Assembly (NCBI GenBank): GCA_013306675.1
Contig: JABLUY010000082.1
Coordinates: 1 to 64,000, forward strand
From: Thraustochytrium sp. TN22
Taxonomy: Eukaryota; Sar; Bigyra; Thraustochytrida; Thraustochytriidae
DNA length: 64,000 nt
Direction of reading: 5' to 3'
The notes beneath the pieces are model-generated. The model made no database searches. It was given only the letters and a program-made list of their open reading frames with translations, and was not told where the DNA came from. Numbering within the stretch: position 1 is the first letter of the stretch; every line of letters starts with the position of its first letter. Positions 1 through 8,917 of the stretch are shown one piece after another. Both the position numbers and the translations under genes were made by a program.

Positions 1-197
1 TGCGCTCTCCTCTTCTCGGCGGGCGGGCGGCGCTGCGCGGGCGCGCGGCGGCGGCGGCGGCGGCGCGCGAGCGAGCGGCCCGCGGCGCGCGGCCCGGAGC
101 GCGCGGTGCGCGACCGGCGGCGGCGCGTCCGGCCGGCCGTCACCTTCTTCTTCTCCCTCCTCGCCTCGTCGCGCCCTCTCGAGGCCTCGTCGCGCTT
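1..197 (+). promoter_or_regulatory. 5' flank of the PP2A scaffold gene
   Basis: This is a very G+C-rich leader with a run of GGC/GCG triplets at about 45-66 and a pyrimidine-rich stretch (cttcttcttctccctcctcg) just before the ATG at 198. It presumably holds the core promoter and 5' UTR of the gene that follows. No TATA box is visible. Confidence 0.4.
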
Positions 198-1997
198 ATG
201 GCGACGGCGGGCAGCCCGATGCACGTGGACGGCGATGCCGGCGGCGCGGACGAGGGGGGGCTGTTCTCGGTGGCGACGCTCATCGACGAGCTCAAGCATG
301 AGGACATGCAGCTGCGGCTGAACTCGATGAACAAGCTGCCGGTGATCGCCGAGGCGCTGGGGCCCGAGCGCACACGCAACGAGCTGCTGCCGTTCCTGAA
401 CGAGAGCATCGACGACGAGGACGAGGTGCTGCTGGTCATGGCCCAGCAGCTGGGCGACTTCGGCGCGTACGTGGGCGGCAAGTCGCACCTGCACGTGCTG
501 CTGCCGCCGCTGGAGGCGCTGGCCACCGTGGAGGAGCCGACGGTGCGCGAGGCGGCCATCAAGAGCCTGCAGGGCCTCGCGGAGAGCATGGACGAGGCCA
601 GCCTAGCGGCGCACTTCGTGACCATGCTGCGGCGCCTGGCGCAGCGCGACTGGTTCACCTCGCGGCTATCCTCGTGCCAACTCTTTGCCGTGGCGTACCC
701 GCGCGTGTCGACTGCCACCAAGGCCGAGTTCCGCGGCATGTACGGCCAGCTCTGCCGCGATGACACGCCCATGGTGCGCCGCGCCGCCGCCAGCAACCTG
801 GGTAGCTTCGCCGAGCAGGTCGAGGGCGACTTCCTGACCTCGGAGCTGCTGCCGCTCTTCGCGCAGCTCGCCGGCGAAGACCAGGACTCCGTGCGCCTGC
901 TCGCCGTCAGCAACGCGGTCTCCTTCGCCTCGCTGCTCAGCGCCGACGCGCGCGAGGACAAGATTCTGCCCATCATCCTGGCGCTCGCTACGGACAAGTC
1001 CTGGCGCGTGCGCTGGTCCGTTGCGGACCAGTTCCCGCAGGTCGCCGCTGCCATGGGCTCTGACCTCACTGAGAAGGAGCTCGCGCCCGCCTTCGTCAAG
1101 CTTCTCGGCGACGCCGAGGCCGAGGTGCGCACGGCCGCCGCCAGCCAGGTGACCGCCGTTGCCAAGTGCCTACCGGACCAGCTCGTTGTCGACATGCTGC
1201 TCACGCCCGTGGAGAAGCTCGCCAAGGACCCCAACGATCACGTGCGCTCCGCGCTCGCGCTCGTTGTCATGGGGCTCGCGCCGCTCGTCGGCCGCGACGC
1301 CACCATCGACCACTTCCTCCCGCTCTATCTCCTCCTCCTCAAGGACGACGTGCCCGAGGTCCGCCTCAACATCATCTCCACACTCTCTGCGCTCAACCAG
1401 GTCATCGGGATTGACCTGCTCGCGCAGTCTCTCATGCCGGCCATCGTCAAGCTCGCCGAGGACAACACCTGGCGCATCCGCCTCGCAATCATTGAGCACA
1501 TCCCGCTCCTTGCCGAGCAGCTCGGCATTTCCTTTTTTGAGGAGTCGCTCTCCGACCTCTGCCTTGGCTGGCTCTCCGATAAGATCTTCGCCGTGCGCCA
1601 GGCCGCCGCCCAGAACCTCAAGAAGCTCACGGAGGCCTTTGGCGAGACCTGGGCGCGCAAGAACATCGTCCCGCGCATCACCGAGCTCGCTGCCAACACC
1701 AGCTACCTCTGCCGCCTCACCGCGCTCCGCGCCATTGAGGTCGTCGCGTCCACCGGCAAGCAGGGCCTTCTCGAGGACAAGCTTCTTGGCCTCGTCTTTA
1801 AGATGGCAGAGGACCCGGTCCCGAACGTTCGCTTCAACGTCGCCAAGACCCTCCAGCAGATCCACTCCACCGGTGGCCTCGACCAGCCTGATGTCCTCGA
1901 CCGTGCTCGCCAGGTCCTTGACCGCCTCACTGACGACCCGGACGTTGATGTCCGCTACTACGGCGCTCGCGCCGTGGAGTGTCTCGAGATCGACTGA
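198..1997 (+). CDS. PPP2R1: PP2A 65-kDa scaffold subunit A (HEAT-repeat protein)
   Basis: This is the structural A subunit of protein phosphatase 2A, which holds the catalytic C subunit and a variable B subunit in the cytosol and nucleus. The 599-residue protein is HEAT repeats from end to end, close to the usual length of about 589 and about 15 repeats. The N-terminal segment [20 protein letters not shown], followed by [16 protein letters not shown], is close to the animal and plant A subunits. Repeated features such as [20 protein letters not shown] and [12 protein letters not shown] mark the helical pairs, and the acidic/basic ladder of the B- and C-binding ridge is kept. It has no intron. 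The ATG at 198 gives the conserved N-terminus. It is a housekeeping gene with little doubt about identity; which A isoform it represents cannot be told. Confidence 0.97.
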   Translation: MATAGSPMHVDGDAGGADEGGLFSVATLIDELKHEDMQLRLNSMNKLPVIAEALGPERTRNELLPFLNESIDDEDEVLLVMAQQLGDFGAYVGGKSHLHVLLPPLEALATVEEPTVREAAIKSLQGLAESMDEASLAAHFVTMLRRLAQRDWFTSRLSSCQLFAVAYPRVSTATKAEFRGMYGQLCRDDTPMVRRAAASNLGSFAEQVEGDFLTSELLPLFAQLAGEDQDSVRLLAVSNAVSFASLLSADAREDKILPIILALATDKSWRVRWSVADQFPQVAAAMGSDLTEKELAPAFVKLLGDAEAEVRTAAASQVTAVAKCLPDQLVVDMLLTPVEKLAKDPNDHVRSALALVVMGLAPLVGRDATIDHFLPLYLLLLKDDVPEVRLNIISTLSALNQVIGIDLLAQSLMPAIVKLAEDNTWRIRLAIIEHIPLLAEQLGISFFEESLSDLCLGWLSDKIFAVRQAAAQNLKKLTEAFGETWARKNIVPRITELAANTSYLCRLTALRAIEVVASTGKQGLLEDKLLGLVFKMAEDPVPNVRFNVAKTLQQIHSTGGLDQPDVLDRARQVLDRLTDDPDVDVRYYGARAVECLEID

Positions 1998-2329
1998 GCT
2001 GTGTGACCTCGCTCCTGCTGCTGCCTGCTGCTCATGCTGCGGCTGCCGTTGATTGAGTATGGCGCCATGCTGATTGTTAGAGAGAGAGAGAGAGAGAGAG
2101 ACTGTGAGCCGAGAGTGAGTCGAGAGCGAGTGAGCCTAGCAGAAACCAAGACACGAGATACGCCAATCGCAGGCGTAAACACACAAACGCTCGACAGTAT
2201 CTTCTCACAAGTATGTTTTTTGCCCTCTTCGAAGTCATGGTGCACGCGACTTGAGATGATTGACGCGAGTCGTAATGATTGACGCGAGTCATGCGAGTCT
2301 GTGCGAAGTCTTGGCAACGATGGGGAACA
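1998..2329. other. Intergenic region with a GA microsatellite
   Basis: This is the 3' flank of the PP2A gene. It holds a (GA)n run at about 2080-2100 and near-repeats of GATTGACGCGAGTC at about 2257-2290. The sequence is less G+C-rich than the coding DNA. No gene is visible. Confidence 0.6.
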
Positions 2330-3065
2330 TGACGGGCTCGCATGTCCCGGCGCATTTTGTTCACCGCGCTGACAGACGTGGTGAGCAACATCACTTCATG
2401 GCGGGAGGATTCCTGAGCCAAGAAGTCAACGGACGGGCGCCTGTAATGCTGGGGCAAGAACACCAGCGGTAAGGCCGAAAGAACGACCACGGGCGTGCTG
2501 CCGAGCCCGGGCGTGTATAACCTGGCGACGGCAACTGCGAAAGCGAAAGTCGTTGTGCCACCTCGGAGGGCAAGGCGGGATCAAAATGAAGCCTTGTGCA
2601 GGCGACGACCGACACTGCCGTCTACACACCGACGCAAGTCACGGGGCTGCCGTCGAACCTGCCGTCGAACCTGGTCGAGATCCACGTAGATACTCGTCAT
2701 AGGCGTGTGCGTTGACCAATGGCAGTGCGATGTGGTGCTGGGGTCACAACGACCATGGCCAAGTCACCTTGGGCGGCAAAGTCTCCGCGGCGGCTATCGC
2801 CCCGGTCAAGCGTCGCCGATATTGCTCTTGGCCAGACCACTGTCTGTGCGCTGTTCGCCGACGGCACGTGTGCCTTCCTGATCGTACCACCGACCGTTCC
2901 TTCTCAACGAGCGCGCCCACCACGGCTAGCCCCGCGACGAGGGCGCCCACGGCGTCGCCCACTACGGGAACACCCATTACAGAAGCGTTCACCACGGCAT
3001 CACCCACGGCGTCGCGTCGCCCACGGCGTCACCAACCACCTCATACCCAACCTCCGCGCCGGTAG
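2330..3065 (+). pseudogene. Decayed RCC1-like repeat protein with a Ser/Thr/Pro-rich stalk
   Basis: No single open frame survives, but all three forward frames show pieces in the right order for an RCC1/BNR-type surface protein. A CWGKNTSGK blade motif lies near 2445. A blade linker (AVYTPTQVTGLPSNL) lies near 2617. A second blade (CALTNGSAMWCWGHNDHGQ) lies near 2706-2765. A third piece (VADIALGQTTVCALFADGTC) lies near 2813-2875. A Thr/Ser/Pro-rich tail (repeats like TASPTTGTP) follows to about 3060. The frame changes at least twice between these pieces, so the gene looks broken. Such CWGxNxxGQ blades plus a TSP-rich stalk are common in secreted or cell-surface proteins of protists. Spliced exons of a live gene are the alternative, but no GT-AG junctions that join the frames were found. 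Confidence 0.55.
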
Positions 3066-3265
3066 AGGCCGTGGGGCTCAGGTGCACGTGGACGGCGCTG
3101 GGTTTGACGCACGCCGCGCCCGCCTTCTGCACGACGACAGGGAGTGCGGTTCCAGCCGCTCAGAGCGGCAGCGAGGCGCAGCGCTACGGACGCACCACTC
3201 GCAGAAGGCGATCGATGCTGGCGCTGGGCAGGGCGGCACGCGCGACCGGGCGGCGCGCAGGCACC

Positions 3266-4150
3266 ATGGGCGGCTCGCAGAGCACGTCTGTGTCGGCGCT
3301 GGCGGATGACTTGCGGCAGCGTCTCGGCCTCGGCACGGCGCCAGCGTCGACGACAACGACGACGCAGCAGCAGCAGCAGCAGCAACAGCAACAGCAGACG
3401 CAGCAGACGCAGCAGAAGCAGGACGAGCTGGCGCCAGGCTACCCGTCACTGGACGCGGCGCACCAGACGCTAGCGCGGGCGCAGACCGAGGGCAGGCGGC
3501 TCGTGGTGGTGGGCGACGTACACGGGTGTGCGGACGAGCTGGGCGACCTGCTGCGCAAGGTAGACTTCAAGCGCGGCGAGGACCTGCTCATCTTCGCGGG
3601 CGACCTGGTGGCCAAGGGGCCCAAGTCGCGCGAGGTCGTGGAGCGCGCGCGTCAGGAGAACGCGCTTGGCGTGCGCGGCAACCACGACTACTACGTGGTG
3701 GCGCGCATCGAGGACGGCCTCTACCCGGAGCGCGAGCACACCAAGCTGGCGCAGGGCGGCCTGTCCAAGGAGGACCTGGACTACCTCAAGGCGCTGCCGC
3801 TCACACTGCACCTCGAAGAGCACAACGTGACCATCGTGCACGCCGGCCTCTTGCCCAACTCCAAGCGCCGTGACAACACCATGCGAGACATCTTGCACAT
3901 GCGCAACATCAAGGAGGACGGCACGGCCATTAGTTCCGCTGACGAGGGCAAGCCATGGGCGGAGCTCTGGCGCGGGCCCGAGCACATAGTCTTCGGCCAT
4001 GATGCCTTGCGCAAGCTGCAGCGCGCAGACTTTGCCACCGGGCTGGACACGGGCTGCGTCTACGGTGGCTCGCTTACAGCGCTCATCCTCCCCGGCTTTG
4101 ACATCATCGACGTCCCGGCGCGCGAGGTCCACAAGCCGCCTGGAAAGTGA
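3266..4150 (+). CDS. ApaH-like phosphatase (PPP-superfamily metallophosphatase), probably N-myristoylated
   Basis: The 294-residue product has a PPP-type catalytic core: GDVHG (83-87), GDLVAKGP (112-119), GNHD (138-141), HAGLLPN near 194 and GHDA near 246. Having KGP in place of the usual DRG in the second motif is the hallmark of ApaH-like phosphatases (ALPH), known for mRNA decapping in trypanosomes and for polyphosphate cleavage by yeast Ppn2. The start was placed at the ATG in gcaccATGGGC because it matches Kozak and yields MGGSQST, a good N-myristoylation signal (Gly2, Ser6). The frame is open further upstream, but only through low-complexity sequence and remains of the neighbouring pseudogene. 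Residues 34-51 are Gln-rich. It converges with the P450 gene. The substrate (cap, dinucleoside polyphosphate, polyphosphate or phosphoprotein) cannot be read from sequence. Confidence 0.88.
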   Translation: MGGSQSTSVSALADDLRQRLGLGTAPASTTTTTQQQQQQQQQQQTQQTQQKQDELAPGYPSLDAAHQTLARAQTEGRRLVVVGDVHGCADELGDLLRKVDFKRGEDLLIFAGDLVAKGPKSREVVERARQENALGVRGNHDYYVVARIEDGLYPEREHTKLAQGGLSKEDLDYLKALPLTLHLEEHNVTIVHAGLLPNSKRRDNTMRDILHMRNIKEDGTAISSADEGKPWAELWRGPEHIVFGHDALRKLQRADFATGLDTGCVYGGSLTALILPGFDIIDVPAREVHKPPGK

Positions 4151-4328
4151 GGCGACTCTGACTGCTAAGTAAATACAAAATAATTTCGCTGGCTGCAGTG
4201 CCTGCTCGCACCACCGCGACCGCGTGGCACTGGCGGGCCCCGGATCACTGGCAGGCTGGCTATTTTATATTAGCCTAGGCTTGACTTTGCTTGGACAGAA
4301 GTGTGTCACGTCGGTCGCAACCATCGCG
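4151..4328. other. Short convergent 3' spacer
   Basis: This is the spacer between the 3' ends of the phosphatase gene (plus strand) and the P450 gene (minus strand). An A+T-rich stretch, aagtaaatacaaaataattt, about 20 bases after the phosphatase stop is a likely polyadenylation region. Nothing else is seen. Confidence 0.45.
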
Positions 4329-5975
4329 TCACGGCCGACGCGTGGGAACCAGGTTGACGTGGTGGCTGGTTTGCTCGCGGTTGTTGCAGACGCTCATGGT
4401 GATCATAAGCGCGTAGTTGTAGTCCTCGAAGCGCTCGCCCGGCGCGAGCGCAAAGGAGAACTTGTCCAGGAGCGCGGCCGCCACCATCTTGGCCTCGAAC
4501 TGCGCCATGTTGGCGCCCAGACAGACACGTTGGCCGCTCTGGAAGACCGGAAACTTGTAGTAAAAGTCCGGGTCCTGGCCGAAGCGGTCCCACGGAATCC
4601 AGCGCTCCGGGTCAAAGCGCTCCGGCTCCGGATAGGTGGCCGGGTCGCGGCCCATGGAGTACGGCATGAAGGCCAGCCGGGTGCCTGGCAGGACGCGCGT
4701 ACCGTCGGGAAAGGCAAACTCCTCCGTGACCACCTTGGCATCGTCCGGCACGGGCGGCGCCAGGCGCAGCGTCTCGAAGAGCGCGCCGTGCAAGTACGGG
4801 ACGTTGTCGGGTTGCAGCTCCTCGAGGCGCGGCATGCGGCCCTGGAACTTGGAGCGCACCTCCTGTGCCACGCGCTCCTGCACGTCCGGGTTGGCCGCCA
4901 GGTAAAAGAACATCCACGAAAGCGTGCAGGCCGTCGTGTCGCGGCCTGCGATAATGAAGTTCAGGATGATGTGGCGCAGCCGCTTATCTGATATGGGCGT
5001 TGCGGGCGTCTGCGCGCGCAAGAAAAAGGCCAGCAGATCCTGGCGCTCCTCCAGCGCCTCGGGCGGCGTCGCGCGCGCCTCCTCCACGTAGCGCTGCGTG
5101 CCCTCGTGCAGAGCGCGCACGTGGCGACGGAAATCGCCGTGATCCGGGCTCAGCCAGCAATGCAGCGCCCAAAGAGGGTCCAGGTGCCGCGACCACGGCA
5201 GCAGGCGGCCAAAGGGAAAGGGCAGCACGTGCTTGGACACCATCTGGAGGCCGAGCGAGGTCATGTGGAAGCGCATGAGCGCGCGGTGCGCCATGTCGTA
5301 GGCCTGCGCGTACGGGTCGGGCGGCCCGGAGACCGAGTCCACATCGCGCGCGAAGAAGATGCGCTGGATCGAGTCGAAGGTAAAGGAGAAGAACTTCTCC
5401 TGCACGTCCAGAGGCTGCCCGGCCGCCGCAGCCTTGTCCACCACCTCCACCAGGGTGCCGATCTTCTTTGCGAAGGTCTGCCACATGAGCTGCTGGAAGT
5501 TGCCGCGCGTGAAGAGCTTGGACGCCGTCTTGCGCTGCGCGAACCAAATGTCGTGGTCTGCGCGCGCCTGCGCGCCGTGCCGCACCACGAAGATGCCCTC
5601 CTCGCCCAGCCACTCGCCCATCATGTTGAACACATTGTCCTCGTCGCGGCTCGGCTTGGTGTTGCGCTCGAACTCCGTCTTGAGGAAGTGCTTCACGAAG
5701 GACGGCTCCAGCACCACCACCTCCGGCTCCGGCCCGTGCGAGCGCAGGAGCGGCGCGCCCGGGAACTTGCGATGAAACTCCGTCTTGAAGTCGTGCAGCC
5801 GCGTCAGGTTCTCCCGGTACGCCTCGGCCAGCAGGTCCAGGTCCGCGCCCGGTACCGCCCTCAGTGTGCGCAGCAGTCGCTGCGTGCGCCAGTACGAGTA
5901 CGCCATCTTGAGTGCCGAGTGCAGCACCGCAAACACCGCGTACGCGCGCAGCGCGCGCGACAGCCTGGCCCCCAT
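4329..5975 (-). CDS. Cytochrome P450, CYP86/CYP94-like fatty-acid hydroxylase
   Basis: This is a 548-residue microsomal P450. The N-terminus has a hydrophobic anchor (about 10-30). The I-helix oxygen-activation motif AGRDTT lies near 341, the K-helix ExxR as ETLR near 401, the PERF region as PEPERFDPERW, and the haem loop as FQSGQRVCLG near 477-487 with the axial Cys present. The overall pattern, especially the haem loop and the AGRDTT run followed by LSWMFFYL, resembles clan 86 enzymes that omega-hydroxylate fatty acids. All catalytic residues are in place and there is no intron. It needs a P450 reductase encoded elsewhere. A long-chain acyl-CoA synthetase lies about 8 kb away, but that proximity alone proves nothing. 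Family is sure; substrate is inferred. Confidence 0.93.
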   Translation of the reverse strand: MGARLSRALRAYAVFAVLHSALKMAYSYWRTQRLLRTLRAVPGADLDLLAEAYRENLTRLHDFKTEFHRKFPGAPLLRSHGPEPEVVVLEPSFVKHFLKTEFERNTKPSRDEDNVFNMMGEWLGEEGIFVVRHGAQARADHDIWFAQRKTASKLFTRGNFQQLMWQTFAKKIGTLVEVVDKAAAAGQPLDVQEKFFSFTFDSIQRIFFARDVDSVSGPPDPYAQAYDMAHRALMRFHMTSLGLQMVSKHVLPFPFGRLLPWSRHLDPLWALHCWLSPDHGDFRRHVRALHEGTQRYVEEARATPPEALEERQDLLAFFLRAQTPATPISDKRLRHIILNFIIAGRDTTACTLSWMFFYLAANPDVQERVAQEVRSKFQGRMPRLEELQPDNVPYLHGALFETLRLAPPVPDDAKVVTEEFAFPDGTRVLPGTRLAFMPYSMGRDPATYPEPERFDPERWIPWDRFGQDPDFYYKFPVFQSGQRVCLGANMAQFEAKMVAAALLDKFSFALAPGERFEDYNYALMITMSVCNNREQTSHHVNLVPTRRP

Positions 5976-7096
5976 CTTGCCGGCCGCCGGCCAGGCTGCT
6001 CAGACTGCTCGCGCGGGGCGCCTTCACGTGCCCGCTCCCTCGCTCGTTGCAGGTCTGCGGCGGTCTGTCCTCGGCTCGGCTTGGCTCTCGCCGCTGTGCT
6101 TTGGCCGCCTTCGACACCCGCCTCGCTCGCTGCCAGGGAGCCAAGCAAGGCCTGTCAAGAGCGGCCGAGCCAGCGCCAGCGCCCTGCCACGCGCGGCAAC
6201 GGCCTCGCCCTGTGCGTTCGCGGCGCCGCGAGCCTGAGCCCGCCGGCGAGCAGAGGCACCGTGGCCGCCTTCCGAGTCAAGTTGTTGAAGATGGCTCACG
6301 ACCATGATTGCATCACCTCTGCTCGACGCCAACCTCCAGGTGACGACGTGCAGTGTGAGGCGCAAGGGCCGGGGCGCGATGTGCAGGCTGGGACGCAAAT
6401 GCAGGAATGGCGGGCGCGCCGCAGCCAAAGGGTAGGAGAAGATCGCAGCGACGGTGCAAAAGACGCAACCACTGCACACGGCTGGCAGCCGAGCCAAGCC
6501 AAGCCAAGTCAAGCTTGATGCGCTCGCTCCACTGCACTGGCACTGGCACTGGCACTGCACGTCCGGGCCGACGCGCCATGCGTCGCCAGCCAGCACCTGG
6601 CTAGCTAGTGAGTCACAATGGCGAGGACGCCCGAGGACAAGCCTGGCTCAGCTCCCGCGGGACACGGCGCTAGTAGCTAGCTAGCATCTTCCGAGTGGCT
6701 CGATGGTACGCCGCGTCTTTGGTGCAGTGGTGGACGCGGCACACGGCCGCCGAGCGTCTTTGGGCCCGAGAGCTGGACCCAGACCGGGTGCGCAAAGATC
6801 GTTCAAGGCTTGTTGTTCAGAGCAAGGTCAGCGCCGCGGTCGAGGGCCGGGCGGTCGGCGGAGCCGGGCAGGCCAGTCGCACTGCCAGGCGATGTCGGAC
6901 TCGGAGCCGAGGTCGGAGCCGAGGTCGAAGCAGGGCTCGGCGCGTTCATGCGGGGCGCTTGGGTGGTGCCGTAGTTGAGCAGATTGGACCAATCATGGGT
7001 GTGCGGGTCTCATATGCAATATCAGTCACGCGCGCTTGATAGCGCGCTCACGGCCCGAAAGTGCAGGCGAAAGACGAGAACGACTTGAAGAAATAC
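5976..7096. other. Non-coding spacer, about 1.1 kb
   Basis: The region lies 5' of the P450 gene and 3' of the SIM-protein gene. It holds an ACTGGC hexamer run at about 6534-6556, CTAGCTAG motifs at 6601-6608 and 6670-6684, and a GGAGCCGAGGTC direct repeat near 6904-6925. Short open frames here look like by-products of base composition. No gene or RNA is supported. Confidence 0.55.
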
Positions 7097-8266
7097 TCAA
7101 TCGTCTTCGGCTCGAAGCTCCTGTCCGAGTTCCTTCTTGCAGTATTCTTTGAAGGTTGTCGCACAAAGAACCTGATACATCCTCTCGATTTCGAGGATCC
7201 CCTCCTGCTCTACAGAGACAGCTGTAGGAGCGCGTCTCAAAGTCGGCAGACGAATAGAGTTCTGAATGGTGAAGATGAAGCAAAGGACGCGCTGCAGTCT
7301 TCCTTGCGTGAGCCCAAGATCTGCACCTAGGTCCCGTAGGTGCGCGATGCGGCGCGCTCTCATGTCGGTAACGCCGCTTACTTCTTTGAGGGGCAGCGCA
7401 TTGAAGAAGCGTTTGACGCAGTCCTTCAGCTGCAAGACTATTTTCCGCTTTCGGATGCGCCTCTCCGCCTTGATCAGGGTTTCCCTCCAATCGTTGTTCT
7501 TGAACACGCACTCCAGCTCAGGATGGTTTTTGAGCAGGCGCTCGAATCCGGCGCAGCGCTCGACGACGCTGAGTGGAGGAAGAGCTTCCACGAACTTCGT
7601 AGGAGAACGGCTAGAATGCGCTGCGCCTGAGCGGCTTGACGCAGACGACGGGGACCGGCTGCCGAGCGGCCTGGCTGCAAGCAACTGGCTGCTGCTGCTG
7701 CTGCTGCTGCTGCCGGGCTGCGCTGACCAGCTGCTGAGGCGGGGCCGGCGTTCGTGCGCTTGCGCCTCGATCTCCACGCCGCTGACCCTGGCCATGTGCT
7801 GACCGAGGCGCTGGTCGCCGCGTGCTCCGATCCCAGCTCTAGGCTCCGCCTTGGCAGGCGACTTGCGTCGCTTGAAATCGTGCTGGCCACCATCACGTGG
7901 GCGGCTTCGTTTGCCTGCCGGGCGCAGCTCTGTGTTCGCGTGCGTCGTTTCCATCACGAATTGGACCTCGTCATCATCGTCGTCGCCACCGTCCGGCGCC
8001 CCCACAAGGTCGATCACATCCGTCGTGCGCGAGCCTTCCTTCTTCACCCTGCGGCGCGTGAGACTGCTCTTGGTGACAGGCTTCACGTCCGCGTTGTCGG
8101 TCTTCGTCCACCAAGAGCGGTGCGCGCCGGCGTCCACCGCCTCGAGCTGCCGGGAGCTCGTCTGCACGCGGCTCCTTCTGGAGCTCCCGCTCGGGCCGCC
8201 ACTGCCACGGCTGCTCGTGCCGTCGGCGCCGGCCACCCTCGTCGCCTTGGAGAGCCTCTCCTCCAT
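7097..8266 (-). CDS. Unassigned basic nuclear-type protein with a SUMO-interaction-like motif
   Basis: No family is recognised for this 389-residue protein. The ATG at 8266 (A at -3, G at +4) was chosen because the frame upstream is only G+C-rich promoter sequence. The N-terminal half is Ser/Arg-rich and disordered. It holds TTDVIDLVGAPDGGDDDDDE near residue 80, a hydrophobic VIDLV core followed by an acidic run, which is the classic form of a SUMO-interacting motif. A basic GKRSRPRDGG...FKRRK stretch follows, resembling a nuclear localisation signal, then a poly-Ser tract. The C-terminal 140 residues are folded-looking and helical (ERLLKNHPELECVFKNNDWRETLIKAERR, given here in outline as an Arg/Lys-rich helix pair). 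It is divergent from the helicase-like gene at 8918, which suggests co-expression. Function unknown. Confidence 0.7.
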   Translation of the reverse strand: MEERLSKATRVAGADGTSSRGSGGPSGSSRRSRVQTSSRQLEAVDAGAHRSWWTKTDNADVKPVTKSSLTRRRVKKEGSRTTDVIDLVGAPDGGDDDDDEVQFVMETTHANTELRPAGKRSRPRDGGQHDFKRRKSPAKAEPRAGIGARGDQRLGQHMARVSGVEIEAQAHERRPRLSSWSAQPGSSSSSSSSQLLAARPLGSRSPSSASSRSGAAHSSRSPTKFVEALPPLSVVERCAGFERLLKNHPELECVFKNNDWRETLIKAERRIRKRKIVLQLKDCVKRFFNALPLKEVSGVTDMRARRIAHLRDLGADLGLTQGRLQRVLCFIFTIQNSIRLPTLRRAPTAVSVEQEGILEIERMYQVLCATTFKEYCKKELGQELRAEDD

Positions 8267-8917
8267 GATGCTACGTGCCTGCCAGCGCCTTCTTGCCTCG
8301 TTGGTCTGGACGACCGACGAGACAGCGAGCACCGCCACGTGCAGGCGCGCCCTCCCGCGCCGCCGCACTCCGGCTGCGCGTCTGCTTCGCCAGCCGCCAC
8401 TTCTTCCCTGCCGGGCTCTCGCTGCAGGCGCTGCGCTGCGCTCCCGCCCGCCGCCGCCGCTGCCTGCCCTCGCCGCAGCGCGCCGCAGCGCGCCGCCGCC
8501 GTCCTCCGCGCGGGTCTCCGCCGCCTGCGCCGCGCTCGCGGATGCTCTGCTGCGCCGCCTGCGCGGCCGCCCAGGCGCCTGCCGCCCGCCGCCGCCGCCG
8601 CCCGCGCGCGGTCTGCCGCCTCGCCGCGCGCAGTCTGCTGCCTGCCTTGCATTGCCTTGCCTCCGCACGCGCCGCGCCGCGCCGCGCCGCGCCGCGCCGC
8701 GCCGCCGCCGCCGCCGGGCTCGGGTCTGCCGGCCTCGCTCCCACGGCGCTCCCGTTCCCGCCGCGCTCCCGGCGCTCTCAGCGTCTTCGAATTCAAATTC
8801 GAATTCAAATTCGAAATCAAACGCGCATCGCATCGCATCGCAGCGCGGCGCGGCGCGGCGCAGCGCGGTGCGGCGCGGGACGGCGCGGGACGGCGCGGGA
8901 CGGGACGCGGCGGCACG
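8267..8917. promoter_or_regulatory. Divergent promoter between the SIM protein and the helicase-like gene
   Basis: This 651-bp interval separates two outward-facing ATGs. It holds GGCGC/GCGCC pentamer tracts at 8670-8710 and about 8838-8910, and a sharply A+T-rich island at 8786-8821. The island is three 12-bp units, TTCGAATTCAAA twice and TTCGAAATCAAA once, followed by a short GCATC run. The island stands out against a background of nearly pure G+C and is the best candidate for a shared control element. Confidence 0.6.
8786..8821. repeat. 12-bp A+T-rich tandem repeat (3 units)
   Basis: The units lie at 8786-8797, 8798-8809 and 8810-8821. The first two are identical (TTCGAATTCAAA) and the third differs at two bases. 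Each contains the palindrome TTCGAA, and the junctions create further inverted repeats. A related palindrome, TTTGAATTCAAA, occurs at about 63433-63444 upstream of the kelch-PstS gene. Confidence 0.85.

Noticed and set aside
7754-8917. In-frame upstream extension of the helicase-like gene by about 390 codons
   Set aside because: The added sequence is Arg/Ala/Pro-rich with no motif, runs over the 5' end of the oppositely transcribed SIM gene and the A+T repeat island, and looks like G+C-driven open frame.
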